64,000 nt of DNA from Pedobacter lusitanus (GCF_040026395.1 NZ_CP157278.1:4588001-4652000), one strand, 5' to 3'; positions 18,330-27,753 are shown, counted from the stretch's first letter. The notes: a model not told the origin generated them from the sequence alone. Made by a program: numbers and translations.

Positions 18330-19060
18330 AATAATAATTGGGTTACAATGTAATCACAAGCGAGGATACTGATACAGCTTACTACAACAGCTCTTGTACT
18401 TGCCTGTGCTACTTCCAGTGCACCACCTTTTACATAAAAGCCTTCATATGCGGGTACTGTAGTAATAATGAAGCCAAAGACAAATGCTTTAACCAGAGCT
18501 ACAGTAATAGTATAAGGATTGAAATCTGTTGTGATACCCTGAATATATTCAGCAGGAGTTACTGCGCCAGATAAAGTACCACCCAGGTAACCACCTGCAA
18601 TACTCAAAACCATAGCAAAAATAACCAGCACGGGAACCATTGTAATTCCAGCAATTAATTTAGGCAGAATCAGGTAGCCTGGCGAGTTGATACCCATAAT
18701 TTCAAGAGCATCAATTTGTTCACTAACTCTCATTGTACCGATTTCTGAAGAAATAGCTGAGCCAATTTTACCGGCAAGTACTATTGCGGTAATAGTCGGG
18801 CTTAGTTCCAGAATGCTTGAATCTCTTGTTACTGAACCAATGATTGTTTTAGGAATAAAATCACTTACCAGCTGAAAAGCAATCTGTAAAGTCATAACTG
18901 CCCCTATAAAGGTAGAAATGATGGCAATTAAACCAAGTGAGCCTACACCGACAAAGTCCATTTGTTGAAAAATGGCTTTAAGATATATTTTAAATTTTTC
19001 GGGTTTCCTGAAAACTGCTCTCAACAGCAACAGGTATCTACCAAAATTGGTGAAGTTCAT
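18326..19060 (-). CDS. mlaE: MlaE-like ABC transporter permease
   Basis: 244 residues with about five hydrophobic segments. The conserved MlaE motifs are present: FIGAVMTLQIAFQL, GKIGSAISSEIGTMRVSEQI and DALEIMGINSPGYLILPKL. MlaE permeases of inner-membrane MCE-type complexes move phospholipids between the membranes. It is the first gene of a probable mlaE-mlaF-methyltransferase operon. No MCE (MlaD) protein follows, so that subunit must be encoded elsewhere. The start is an ATG at 19060 and the length is normal for the family. Confidence 0.92.
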   Translation of the reverse strand: MNFTNFGRYLLLLRAVFRKPEKFKIYLKAIFQQMDFVGVGSLGLIAIISTFIGAVMTLQIAFQLVSDFIPKTIIGSVTRDSSILELSPTITAIVLAGKIGSAISSEIGTMRVSEQIDALEIMGINSPGYLILPKLIAGITMVPVLVIFAMVLSIAGGYLGGTLSGAVTPAEYIQGITTDFNPYTITVALVKAFVFGFIITTVPAYEGFYVKGGALEVAQASTRAVVVSCISILACDYIVTQLLL

Positions 19061-19429
19061 TCAGTAAGAAATTAGCTAATGTATTAATACTATAATAATA
19101 CAAAGAAACAACAAAAAATGTTGTGGCTTTGTTTATTTCTCAAAAATATTCTGGTATTTGATGAATAATGTGGTTTTTTGCAGCTGATTAGAGTGAGCAT
19201 AATAAATTGATCAGGAATGTAAATGATGGCCTGAAGAGGTTGTTCAGGCGGTTTGAACAGGAATTGTTTTGATAAAGAAAAATGCTTTGCTGTCTTTTGT
19301 AACTAATTTGACCTTGCTCAGTCTTAATTGTGTATTGAGGGTTATTCAACGTTTGTTACTTGTAAAAATAAAAGAGGAATGTTGTAAAACCGTTAGTAAA
19401 GGAATGTTAATAATATAGGAGAGTGATTT
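19061..19429. other. Intergenic region between divergent mlaE and the PspC gene
   Basis: 369 bp without a supportable gene. It must hold the promoters of two divergent operons. I found no clear TTG-N17-23-TAnnTTTG match, no strong hairpin and no repeat. Confidence 0.5.
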
Positions 19430-20089
19430 ATGGAAAACAGATTATTAAGAAACGAACATGACAAGATAATTGCGGGCGTTTCATCAGGATTAGCAGAATA
19501 TATGCAGGTAGATGTAACTATCATCAGATTGTTATTTGTATTGTCAACTATATTTTTGGTAGGAACAGGGATCCTGGTTTATCTGGTAATGTGGATTGTT
19601 GTACCGGTTAATAATGATCCGGCTGCGAGGTTTTCAAAATTTAATGATTACTTCAAAAAACAAAATGATTTTCAGGGTTTTAATACCCCGCCACCGTTCG
19701 GACAGCAAAATACAGCGGGAGGTACCGGACAGGAAAATCCGGAAGTAAAAGGTAACCCGGCAACTGACTGGCAAAATCCTTTGGATTTTAAATCTTTGCC
19801 TAAAAATAATGATACTGGCCGTACTGTTGGGGGATTATTCCTTCTGGTCATCGGTTTATATTTTCTGATGAATGAGTTTCACATTATACCGTATTGGTTT
19901 AGACTGGGCAAGTTATGGCCTCTTGTATTTGTTGCGATCGGATTAAGTTTTATTCTGAAAGCCAAACGTAAAAATACATGGGAAGACTGGAAAAATCAGC
20001 AACACGGGGAAGCAGATACTACGGCGCAGAGACCAGCTTCAGAAGAACCTGTAAAACCATCTGATCAGGCGGCTGATCATCAATTGTAA
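19430..20089 (+). CDS. PspC-domain membrane protein
   Basis: 219 residues. Residues 1-60 are a PspC domain (KIIAGVSSGLAEYMQVDVTI followed by a membrane segment ending IVVPV). A polar Gln/Asn/Pro-rich linker follows. A second membrane region at about 135-180 (GGLFLLVIGLYFLMNEFHII, LWPLVFVAIGLSFIL) resembles the LiaI/LiaF-like transmembrane unit, and a polar tail ends the protein. PspC proteins take part in envelope-stress responses. It is 19 bp upstream of the LiaF-like gene, and the two share the second membrane unit, so they likely act together. An AGGAG-like sequence precedes the start. Confidence 0.88.
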   Translation: MENRLLRNEHDKIIAGVSSGLAEYMQVDVTIIRLLFVLSTIFLVGTGILVYLVMWIVVPVNNDPAARFSKFNDYFKKQNDFQGFNTPPPFGQQNTAGGTGQENPEVKGNPATDWQNPLDFKSLPKNNDTGRTVGGLFLLVIGLYFLMNEFHIIPYWFRLGKLWPLVFVAIGLSFILKAKRKNTWEDWKNQQHGEADTTAQRPASEEPVKPSDQAADHQL

Positions 20090-20108
20090 ACTCTTTAATA
20101 GATATTTT

Positions 20109-21062
20109 ATGAAACTGAATAGAGTAATGTGGGGCATAGTCCTGCTATTTGTAGGGGCAGTTCTTTTGTTAGAGAATTTTGATGTTATAAATTTTTACTG
20201 GAGAAATGTATGGAGCTTCTGGCCTGTATTTCTGATTATTGCGGGTGTAAACATCCTGTTTAACAGAAATAAATCGGAAACCGGAAATATGATATCTCTG
20301 GGGGTACTGGTTATCATGCTTGGCTTTATCTTTTACCGAGGACAGCAACCTCCTGCTAACAGAAATTGGATAGGTGAGCGTTTTTCAAAGGATCTTGATC
20401 TTGATTTAGATAGTGTGGAGGACGGAGAAAGCCAGAAACTGAATTTTGCGGAACCAATGATTGCTGCAGACAGTGCTAAAAAGACTGTTCTTAATATTTC
20501 GGGCGGTGGTACTTCATTTAATTTATCAGGAGAAACTGATCAGCTGATTACTGCTGAAGTGGAACGCAGAAACGGTAATTTCATTCTTCAGAAAGAAAGC
20601 ACGGATTCTGTAAATACGCTGACTTTTAAAATGAAAGATAAAAAAGGAAACTGGTCTCTTGGAAATGGGGGGAATGATGTAGATCTGAAACTCAACAAAA
20701 AACCTGAGTGGACTGTAAATATGAATATGGGTGCTGGTGAAGTGAAGCTGGATTTGTCAGCATATAAACTGAGAAGTTTCAGATTTGATGGTGGTGCGGC
20801 ATCTGTAGATCTGAAGGTAGGAGCGCAGCTGCCAATTACAGATGTGGTTGTGAAAACAGGCGTCGCTTCAGTAGAAATCAATATTCCTGAAACATCTGGT
20901 TGCAGGATCAAAACAAAAACCGGTCTTTCTGCAAAAGATTTCCCGGGTTTTACAAAGGTTGATAACAACAACTATGAAACTTCAAATTATAGTTCATCCA
21001 CAAAAAAGATTTTTATTAATCTGGACGGAGGATTGAGTAATTTTGAGGTGAACAGATATTAA
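20109..21062 (+). CDS. LiaF-like membrane protein with cell-wall-stress type C-terminal domain
   Basis: 317 residues. The N-terminal 80 residues carry paired membrane segments (MWGIVLLFVGAVLLLENFDV, FWPVFLIIAGVNILF, MISLGVLVIMLGFIFY), the LiaI/LiaF-like unit. From about residue 120 the protein turns into a beta-solenoid-like domain with regularly spaced strands and Gly/Asp turns (WTVNMNMGAGEVKLDLSAY, SFRFDGGAASVDLKV, VVVKTGVASVEINIPE), as in LiaF C-terminal/DUF4097 proteins. LiaF is a sensor or inhibitor in antibiotic-induced envelope stress in Firmicutes; that role here is inferred. It lies between the PspC and GYF-RDD genes in one operon. Confidence 0.85.
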   Translation: MKLNRVMWGIVLLFVGAVLLLENFDVINFYWRNVWSFWPVFLIIAGVNILFNRNKSETGNMISLGVLVIMLGFIFYRGQQPPANRNWIGERFSKDLDLDLDSVEDGESQKLNFAEPMIAADSAKKTVLNISGGGTSFNLSGETDQLITAEVERRNGNFILQKESTDSVNTLTFKMKDKKGNWSLGNGGNDVDLKLNKKPEWTVNMNMGAGEVKLDLSAYKLRSFRFDGGAASVDLKVGAQLPITDVVVKTGVASVEINIPETSGCRIKTKTGLSAKDFPGFTKVDNNNYETSNYSSSTKKIFINLDGGLSNFEVNRY

Positions 21063-21068
21063 CAGCTA

Positions 21069-21689
21069 TTGAAACCTGAAGAAGAGATTAATTATATCGT
21101 AGTAGTCAATGGAAAGCCAGAAGGACCATACGATTTTGAACATTTAAAGAAGATGAATATCGTAGCGGGAACTTTTATCAGAAAGCCCGGAATGGATGAT
21201 TATAAAGAAGCGCACGAGTTTGCTGAACTCCGTGCGCTTTTTGGTTTCAGTTATGAGAAGACAGCCCCGCAATATTTTGCTTCGTTTGATCAGCGTCTGC
21301 TGGCTTCTGTTATTGATTATTTCATCTTATTCCTGGTTTATATTTTGTTAATTCTGCTCAGTTTTGCTTTTGTTAAAGAACAGGGAGAACGGATTACTTT
21401 TGCCTTGCTGTTTTTACCGGTAATTCCGGTGTTTAAGTTTATTTATGGCGTCTTTGCAGAGGCTTCTGTAAAGCAGGGGACAATTGGCAAGAGGTTATTA
21501 AGTATCAAAGTGACAGATTTGAAGGGAAGCAGAATAGGTGTGCTGACTTCCTTTTTCAGGAACCTGGCCAAGATTTTATCTGTAGCTCCTTTATTCTTCG
21601 GGTATCTGTATAGTTTTCTGAATAAAAAGCAACAGTGTTTCCATGATGCAGCTGCCGGGACTTTAGTTATTAAAGATCGTTTGTTATAA
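21069..21689 (+). CDS. GYF_2-RDD fusion membrane protein
   Basis: 206 residues from a TTG start 6 bp after the preceding stop; no in-frame ATG occurs before the first domain. Residues 6-55 (NYIVVVNGKPEGPYDFEHL, then VAGTFIRKPGMDDYKEAHEF) form a GYF_2-type domain. Residues 70-200 are an RDD domain (FDQRLLASVIDYFILFLVYI, KQGTIGKRLLSIKVTD, FFRNLAKILSVAP) with three or four membrane segments. RDD proteins are poorly understood; some are proposed ion antiporters. Position suggests a role with the PspC and LiaF-like proteins in the envelope. The TTG start is inferred from domain coverage. Confidence 0.82.
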   Translation: MKPEEEINYIVVVNGKPEGPYDFEHLKKMNIVAGTFIRKPGMDDYKEAHEFAELRALFGFSYEKTAPQYFASFDQRLLASVIDYFILFLVYILLILLSFAFVKEQGERITFALLFLPVIPVFKFIYGVFAEASVKQGTIGKRLLSIKVTDLKGSRIGVLTSFFRNLAKILSVAPLFFGYLYSFLNKKQQCFHDAAAGTLVIKDRLL

Positions 21690-21766
21690 AATATTTTTTG
21701 TCTGTAAGCCTGCAGCAATTAGTGATATTTGGAATCTATCTGAATTCACATACAAAACATAATCTT

Positions 21767-21774
21767 TATCTTTG
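21767..21774 (+). promoter_or_regulatory. Possible -7 box of ispG
   Basis: TATCTTTG matches the Bacteroidota TAnnTTTG box exactly and ends 7 bp before the ispG ATG, implying a leaderless or nearly leaderless transcript. No TTG at the expected distance upstream was found. Confidence 0.35.
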
Positions 21775-21781
21775 TACAAGT

Positions 21782-23740
21782 ATGGAAAACGTAACAGCAC
21801 AAAAAGAATTGGCCGGAGGGTATTGCAATCATTTAAATCAGTATTCCAGGTTCTTAACACGTGAGGTTTCTATAGGAGATATTCCTATGGGTGGGTTGAA
21901 TCCTATCAGGATACAGTCTATGACTACTACTGACACGATGGATACTATCGGGACAGTAGAGCAGACCATAAGAATGATGGAGTCTGGATGTGAGTATGTA
22001 AGGATTACTGCTCCGAGTATGAAAGAAGCAGAAAATCTGGCAAATATCAAAAAGGAGTTACGTTTCAGAGGGTATAATGTACCTTTGGTTGCGGATATAC
22101 ATTTTACACCCAATGCTGCGGAAGCGGCAGCCCGTATTGTTGAGAAAGTAAGGGTTAATCCGGGTAATTATGCTGATAAAAAACGTTTTGAGAATATAGA
22201 ATATACCCAGCAGGCTTATCAGGCTGAGCTGGATCGTATTTATAAGAAGTTTTCACCTCTGGTAAAGATCTGTAAGGAATATGGAACTGCTATGCGTATA
22301 GGCACGAATCATGGTTCTTTATCAGACAGAATTATGAGTCAGTATGGTGATACTCCCCGTGGTATGGTAGAATCTGCTATGGAATTTATGCGGATTTGTG
22401 AAGATCTGAATTATTATAACCTGGTCATTTCCATGAAAGCGAGTAATACGCAGGTAATGGTGCAGGCCTATCGCTTGCTGGTAGAAACCATGGTCAAAGA
22501 GGGGATGAATTATCCGCTTCATCTTGGTGTTACTGAAGCTGGTGATGGTGAAGATGGAAGAATTAAATCTGCAGTAGGTATTGGTACTTTACTGGAAGAT
22601 GGGTTGGGTGATACCATCCGGGTTTCTTTAACAGAAGACCCTGAATTTGAAGCACCAGTGGCAAAAGCTCTGGCTGACCGCTATGCAAACAGATCAGCTG
22701 GTGTGATAACCAATGAACGGATTGAAATTCGGGATTTGCCATACAGCCCATATGAATACAATCGCAGAATTACCAAACCTGTACAGCATATCGGAGGTCA
22801 TCATCATCCTGTGGTTATGCTGGATGTCTCTTCGAAGAATCTTAAAGACCCCTATTTTTTAGCTGAGGTTGGCTATCAATACAGTGCGGGTCTGGATAAA
22901 TATAATATGGCCGATCAGGCTTGCGATCTGGTTTATTTAGCAGACTCACTGCCATCTTTCTCTTTTCCGGGTAATCTGCGTCAGGTTTATAATTACCGGA
23001 CGTGGCTGGGATTAAAGGATAAAAATAATTGTCATCCGCTGATTAAACTGGAAGATTATGCAACAACCGCATTAAAGGATCCTATTCTGAATCTGGTTAG
23101 CGTAAATGCAAGAAATTATAATAAAGTTTTACTGGCTTTGCTTGATGAAACAGTTGTATTGGTACTGGAGACATCTTCAGAATCAGGGATGATGGAACAG
23201 AGAGACTTTTTTGTCGCCCTGCTTAAAAGTGAAAATCAAATTCCTGTAATTATCAAAAGATCTTACGCTGCGATCAGCGCGGATGATCTGCAGTTATATG
23301 CAGCTACAGATTTAGGTGCTTTATTTACGGATGGCTTTGGTGATGGGATATGGATTGATGCACCAATGACGGTTGGTCTTCCGGTGATGAATTCTACAAG
23401 TTTTGGAATTCTACAGGCAACCAGAACAAGAATTTCTAAAACTGAGTATATTTCCTGTCCAAGCTGTGGAAGAACATTGTTCGATCTGCAGGAAACGACG
23501 CAGCTGATACGCTCAAGAACGGATCACCTGAAAGGGATTAAAATAGGGATAATGGGCTGTATAGTAAATGGCCCGGGTGAAATGGCCGATGCTGATTACG
23601 GTTATGTTGGTACAGGGCCTGATAAAATCACCTTGTATCGTGGAAAAGAAGTAGTGAAAAAGAATGTGAATTCCGCCCGTGCACTGGATGATCTTATTGA
23701 TCTGATCAAAGAAGATGGCAACTGGACGGAAGTAAAATAA
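21782..23740 (+). CDS. ispG: 4-hydroxy-3-methylbut-2-enyl diphosphate synthase, long form
   Basis: 652 residues from the ATG at 21782; an open TTG start 28 codons upstream would put a promoter-like box inside the gene and is unlikely. The enzyme converts MEcPP to HMBPP in the MEP isoprenoid pathway and carries a [4Fe-4S] cluster. The N-terminal TIM barrel is seen in IRIQSMTTTDT, VPLVADIHFTP and VRVNPGNYADKK. The C-terminal cluster-binding part has SCPSCGRTLFDLQ and GIMGCIVNGPGEMADADYGY with its three cysteines. The length and the large central insertion are those of the plant/Chlamydia/Bacteroidota form. A terminator follows. Confidence 0.95.
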   Translation: MENVTAQKELAGGYCNHLNQYSRFLTREVSIGDIPMGGLNPIRIQSMTTTDTMDTIGTVEQTIRMMESGCEYVRITAPSMKEAENLANIKKELRFRGYNVPLVADIHFTPNAAEAAARIVEKVRVNPGNYADKKRFENIEYTQQAYQAELDRIYKKFSPLVKICKEYGTAMRIGTNHGSLSDRIMSQYGDTPRGMVESAMEFMRICEDLNYYNLVISMKASNTQVMVQAYRLLVETMVKEGMNYPLHLGVTEAGDGEDGRIKSAVGIGTLLEDGLGDTIRVSLTEDPEFEAPVAKALADRYANRSAGVITNERIEIRDLPYSPYEYNRRITKPVQHIGGHHHPVVMLDVSSKNLKDPYFLAEVGYQYSAGLDKYNMADQACDLVYLADSLPSFSFPGNLRQVYNYRTWLGLKDKNNCHPLIKLEDYATTALKDPILNLVSVNARNYNKVLLALLDETVVLVLETSSESGMMEQRDFFVALLKSENQIPVIIKRSYAAISADDLQLYAATDLGALFTDGFGDGIWIDAPMTVGLPVMNSTSFGILQATRTRISKTEYISCPSCGRTLFDLQETTQLIRSRTDHLKGIKIGIMGCIVNGPGEMADADYGYVGTGPDKITLYRGKEVVKKNVNSARALDDLIDLIKEDGNWTEVK

Positions 23741-23746
23741 TATCGG

Positions 23747-23786
23747 AAGCCCTGATCTGTTTTAAATTACAGTCCGGGGCTTTTTA
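23747..23786 (+). terminator. ispG terminator
   Basis: AAGCCCTGATCTGT (23747-23760) pairs with ACAGTCCGGGGCTT (23769-23782) except for two internal mismatches, followed by TTTTT. It overlaps the last codons of the convergent hydrolase gene. Confidence 0.8.
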
Positions 23787-24597
23787 AAAAATCAAGAGTT
23801 TTTTTGCATACCTCCGAGAGTTGAGCAGGTAATTCTTTTTCTGTATAGGGATGACTGGCACCAAATACATGATTAGCTCCTTTGATCTTTTGTAATCTGG
23901 CCATTGGTTGTGCCTGAGCCAGCTGCTGTGCAATACTGAAATTTACATTGATATCATCATCACCATGCAGAATCAGCCAGGGTATTTTGACTTTTGCTGC
24001 GGCATGAATAACATCAAATTCATCTTTATGAGCATTGAAATCTTCCAGGAGTGTACTATTTAAGGGCATCTTTTCTTTTGTTCTTGCATTTTCTACAAAA
24101 ATCTTTCCTGACGACAGCCATTCTTCTTCCTGATCTTTTTTCCACAGAGAACTGAAATCTGCAATGGCAGACCAGGTAATTATTTTATGAATACGGGAAT
24201 CTGCTGCACCTTTCAGGATAACGAGGGCACCACCACGGCTATGACCAATGAGGTATATAGGGCTCAAAGGATAGGTGTGAGCAATATAGTTGATGACTGT
24301 ATCCACATCCTGCAGCTCCATGCTTACTGTATTTTCTGCAAATGCATTTAAATCAGTAACGTCGTTGGGTTGCTGTGCAGTTACACCGCTGTGGCTTAAA
24401 TTAAACTTAAAATAGCGGTATCCCTGGGCAGCAAAACTGGCTGCTACAAGATTATGAGCCCCCCAGTCTTTAAAACCTTTGAAGCCATGTACAAATAAAA
24501 TGCAGGGTTGATCTGTATAATTGTCATCATAAATGAGGTCTCCGGAAATTGTTTTATCTTTAGAACCGGATAAAATAAATTGTTCTTTTTTAAGCAT
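23767..24597 (-). CDS. Alpha/beta hydrolase
   Basis: 276 residues. The fold's catalytic elements are visible: the oxyanion segment CILFVHGFKGFKDWG near residue 33, the nucleophile elbow IGHSRGGALVI (Ser in GHSRGG), an acid in LILHGDDDINV and the histidine in GANHVFG. There is no signal peptide, so a cytosolic esterase or peptidase-like enzyme is likely; GHSRGG does not identify the substrate. Its 3' end is part of the ispG terminator. It is divergent from hemA and has no operon partner. Confidence 0.88.
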   Translation of the reverse strand: MLKKEQFILSGSKDKTISGDLIYDDNYTDQPCILFVHGFKGFKDWGAHNLVAASFAAQGYRYFKFNLSHSGVTAQQPNDVTDLNAFAENTVSMELQDVDTVINYIAHTYPLSPIYLIGHSRGGALVILKGAADSRIHKIITWSAIADFSSLWKKDQEEEWLSSGKIFVENARTKEKMPLNSTLLEDFNAHKDEFDVIHAAAKVKIPWLILHGDDDINVNFSIAQQLAQAQPMARLQKIKGANHVFGASHPYTEKELPAQLSEVCKKTLDFLKSPGL

Positions 24598-24731
24598 AGT
24601 ATTCTTTTATAGCTGGTTAACCATATTAACAAACATAATGGACCCTTGTTTTTCTTCTTCTTATTTAATTTAAAATCTTTCTAAATTATTCTTAATTACA
24701 GCATAATGACAGACACTAAGGGTCGTGTTGT

Positions 24732-24739
24732 TACTTTTG
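24732..24739 (+). promoter_or_regulatory. Possible -7 box of hemA
   Basis: TACTTTTG matches TAnnTTTG exactly. It lies 30 bp upstream of the TTG at 24770 but downstream of the longest open-frame start (GTG 24725), which favours the TTG as the true start. No matching -33 TTG was found. Confidence 0.4.
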
Positions 24740-24769
24740 TTTCCACTAATAAAACAACACAAACCCAAA

Positions 24770-25996
24770 TTGGAATATTTAAAGATACTTGCTTTCACTC
24801 ATAAACAAATTGACTTAAAGTCTTTAGGGAAATTAGTTATCTGTGAGCAGACACTGGATGACAGACTGAAGAATATTCAAAATGAACTGGATGTAAAAGA
24901 AATTTTTTATATCGGTACATGTAACCGCGTTGAGTTTGTTTTTACCACTGCACACGAATTAGATCGTGAATTTATCCTTCGTTTCCTGACCGTACTGGAC
25001 ATGGGACTGCCTGAAGCCTACATGGACAGGTTCCTTGAAAATGTTTCTGTTTATGAACAGGTGGAAGCTTTCAATCACTTATTACGTACTTCCTGTTCAC
25101 TGGAAAGTCTGGTGGTCGGAGAAAAAGAAATCCTTGCACAGGTACGCCGGGCTTATGAAGCATGCCGTATTTCTGGTTTTACTGCTGATTATATGAGAAT
25201 GATCATGAATCGGGTAGTTAAAACGGCAAAGGAAGTTTATACCCATACGAATATCTCTAAAAACCCGGTTTCGGTAGTGTCATTGGCTTACCGTAAATTA
25301 AGGGACCTCACTATAACAGCCAGCTCAAGAATCCTGATCATAGGCGCCGGCGAGACTAATAAGAATTTAGCTCAATACCTTAAAAAGCACAAGTATTCTA
25401 ATTTTTCTATTTTTAACAGAACGGTAGAAAATGCTGAATCTCTTGCAAAAGATTTAAATGGTACAGCTTATCCATTGACAGCACTGGAAGATTTCAATCA
25501 GGGTTTTGATGTGATCATTACCTGTACCGGTGCTACTGAACCTATCATTACAGAAAAAATTTACCGTAAACTCCTTAACGGCGAAACTGGTAAAAAAGTT
25601 ATTGTAGATCTTGCAATTCCTAACGATACTGCACCTGAGGTTATCAAAAACTTCCCTGTACATTTTATTGAGGTAGAATCTTTAAAAGAGATTGCCCGTA
25701 AAAACATCCAGGAACGTTATGATGAACTGGTTAATGCAGAACAAATCATCGATCAGAATATCAAAGAGTTTGATTTAGTACTTCGTCAGCGCAAAATAGA
25801 AATTGCGATGAGTGAAGTGCCTCAAAAGATTAAAGCAATTAAAAGTAAAGCGCTGGATATTGTTTTTGCTGAAGAGATCAACACACTGGATGAAAATTCA
25901 AGACAGGTTCTTGAACGGGTGATGGACTATATGGAAAAGAAATATATTAGCGTACCGATGATCATGGCAAAGGAAATTCTGGTCAACAACAGCTAG
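24770..25996 (+). CDS. hemA: Glutamyl-tRNA reductase
   Basis: 408 residues from TTG 24770, where the protein begins EYLKILAFTHKQIDL as expected for the family. A GTG 15 codons upstream is also open but would include the promoter-like box. The enzyme reduces glutamyl-tRNA to glutamate-1-semialdehyde, the first step of C5 tetrapyrrole synthesis. Catalytic Cys51 lies in YIGTCNRVEFVF. The conserved VGEKEILAQVRRAYE follows, and the NADPH domain shows ILIIGAGETNKNLAQYL. A C-terminal helical dimerisation domain completes it. It opens the heme gene cluster, with hemL four genes downstream. Confidence 0.94.
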   Translation: MEYLKILAFTHKQIDLKSLGKLVICEQTLDDRLKNIQNELDVKEIFYIGTCNRVEFVFTTAHELDREFILRFLTVLDMGLPEAYMDRFLENVSVYEQVEAFNHLLRTSCSLESLVVGEKEILAQVRRAYEACRISGFTADYMRMIMNRVVKTAKEVYTHTNISKNPVSVVSLAYRKLRDLTITASSRILIIGAGETNKNLAQYLKKHKYSNFSIFNRTVENAESLAKDLNGTAYPLTALEDFNQGFDVIITCTGATEPIITEKIYRKLLNGETGKKVIVDLAIPNDTAPEVIKNFPVHFIEVESLKEIARKNIQERYDELVNAEQIIDQNIKEFDLVLRQRKIEIAMSEVPQKIKAIKSKALDIVFAEEINTLDENSRQVLERVMDYMEKKYISVPMIMAKEILVNNS

Positions 25997-26066
25997 CCTT
26001 CCGGGGTAGATTAGTCAGCACAAATACATTATTTGTTTATTATTTAAGACTATAACTCTTTTAGGT

Positions 26067-26074
26067 TAAATTTG
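26067..26074 (+). promoter_or_regulatory. Possible -7 box upstream of the hemC-hemD fusion
   Basis: TAAATTTG matches TAnnTTTG exactly, 83 bp before the start. No -33 TTG at standard distance was found, so this is only suggestive. Confidence 0.3.
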
Positions 26075-26157
26075 CGCAAATCTAAAACGTGATATCTACA
26101 TAAGCTTAATTAACATTGTTTGTAAACAGGTTGATGGAAGCTTAATAAAACAACATG

Positions 26158-27738
26158 ATGAAAAAACTTATTATCGGAACAAGAGGCAGTGATCTTGCAT
26201 TGTGGCAAGCCAATTATACGAAAGACAAACTTGCGGAAATTGGTGTAGAAGCTGAACTGAAGATCATTAAAACCCAGGGTGATAAAATACTAAACCTGAG
26301 GCTGGACAAACTTGAAGGAAAAGGTTTTTTTACCAAAGAGCTTGAAGAAGAATTATTAAGCGGAAGCATAGATCTTGCTGTACACTCTCATAAAGATCTG
26401 CCAACAACACATCCTGCAGGATTAACAATCGCGGCAGTCTCCGAACGTGAAGATGCCTCTGAATTACTGCTTATTTTAAAAGACTGTGTAGATGTTACGC
26501 AGAAACTTTCTTTGAAAACCGGTGCACAGGTAGGGACCTCATCCAACAGACGTAAAGCACAGTTACTTGCGCTAAGAACAGATCTTAATATTGAAGACCT
26601 GCGTGGTAATGTGAATACGCGCATTCAGAAACTGAGAGATGAGAAATATGATGCTATTTTACTGGCAAAAGCAGGTGTAAACCGCCTGAACCTTGACTTG
26701 TCTGAATTTCATACGGAAGTTATTGATCCGACTGAGCTGATTCCTGCACCTGCACAAGGGGTTCTGGCTATTCAGATCAGAGAAAATGATCAGGAATTAT
26801 ATGATATCCTTCAAAAAATTCATGATGCAGATACTGCTGAAGAAATTGGGGTGGAACGTAAAGTTCTGAATCTTTTTGAAGGAGGGTGCCATATGCCTTT
26901 AGGTTGTTACTGTAAAAAAGAAAATGGTCAGTATGAGGTCTGGACTTCAAAAGCATTAACTGCTGATGATTTTCCAAATCGTTTATTCTTCCGGGTGGAT
27001 AACCTGGCAGGGCTGGCTGAAAAAATTGTTGCTAAATATGACAAGGATAGAAAACTTCCTTCAAGAGTATTTATTTCCAGAGAAATCGGGGAACACAATT
27101 ACTTTAGAAGAGCGTTGGAAACTAACCATATAGAAATAGAAGGAAGATCACTGATCCGCACTTTTCCTATCGTAAATGTACTTGATCCTTTTTATCTTAA
27201 ACACATAAACTGGATATTTTTCAGTAGTCGTAATGGAGTAGAATACTTCTTTAAACTGAAACCTGTATTACCTAAACATACCAAATTTGGCGTTGTGGGC
27301 AGAGGATCTGAAGATGCACTTAGAAAACATGGTCATAAAGCTGATTATGTTGGCGAAAGTGGTGATATCACAGAAGTAGGCGAAGATTTTTCTGTACTGG
27401 TTAGAAATCAGACTGTTTTATTTCCGCGTGCACAGGATTCATTGCAGAGCATTCAGAAATCCCTGGCCGAAGACACGAAAATTATTGATCTGCCTATTTA
27501 TGAGACAGTCATTGAAGAAAATATAGATCATACTTATGCTGATGTACTAATCTTTACCAGTCCTTCCAATGTAGAAGCTTATTTTGCTGATAATTTACTG
27601 GATCCGGGACAAAAGGTAATTGCTATAGGCAATTCAACAGGAAAGAAATTTGAGGAAATGGGTGTTGAATATGTTCTTCCTTATTCACCTGATGAAATTG
27701 GTCTGGCAGAAGCAGTATTCGGAATAGATATTAAATAA
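26158..27738 (+). CDS. hemC: Bifunctional porphobilinogen deaminase / uroporphyrinogen-III synthase (HemC-HemD fusion)
   Basis: 526 residues, far longer than HemC alone (about 310). Residues 1-305 are porphobilinogen deaminase: IIGTRGSDLALWQA, AVHSHKDLPT with the catalytic Asp in the preceding SIDLAVHS, TSSNRRKAQLLALR, and EGGCHMPLGCY with the dipyrromethane-anchoring Cys. Residues from about 305 on (RVFISREIGEHNYFRRALE, WIFFSSRNGVEYFF, VLFPRAQDSLQ, LIFTSPSNVEAYF) form a uroporphyrinogen-III synthase domain. One protein would thus make hydroxymethylbilane and cyclise it. No separate hemD is present. ATG 26155 is an equally possible start, adding one Met. Confidence 0.93.
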   Translation: MKKLIIGTRGSDLALWQANYTKDKLAEIGVEAELKIIKTQGDKILNLRLDKLEGKGFFTKELEEELLSGSIDLAVHSHKDLPTTHPAGLTIAAVSEREDASELLLILKDCVDVTQKLSLKTGAQVGTSSNRRKAQLLALRTDLNIEDLRGNVNTRIQKLRDEKYDAILLAKAGVNRLNLDLSEFHTEVIDPTELIPAPAQGVLAIQIRENDQELYDILQKIHDADTAEEIGVERKVLNLFEGGCHMPLGCYCKKENGQYEVWTSKALTADDFPNRLFFRVDNLAGLAEKIVAKYDKDRKLPSRVFISREIGEHNYFRRALETNHIEIEGRSLIRTFPIVNVLDPFYLKHINWIFFSSRNGVEYFFKLKPVLPKHTKFGVVGRGSEDALRKHGHKADYVGESGDITEVGEDFSVLVRNQTVLFPRAQDSLQSIQKSLAEDTKIIDLPIYETVIEENIDHTYADVLIFTSPSNVEAYFADNLLDPGQKVIAIGNSTGKKFEEMGVEYVLPYSPDEIGLAEAVFGIDIK

Positions 27739-27753
27739 AAAAAGAGGTTGATT

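Noticed and set aside
24725..24769. GTG start of hemA 15 codons upstream
   Set aside because: It would place a TAnnTTTG box inside the gene and add a hydrophobic stretch not expected in HemA.
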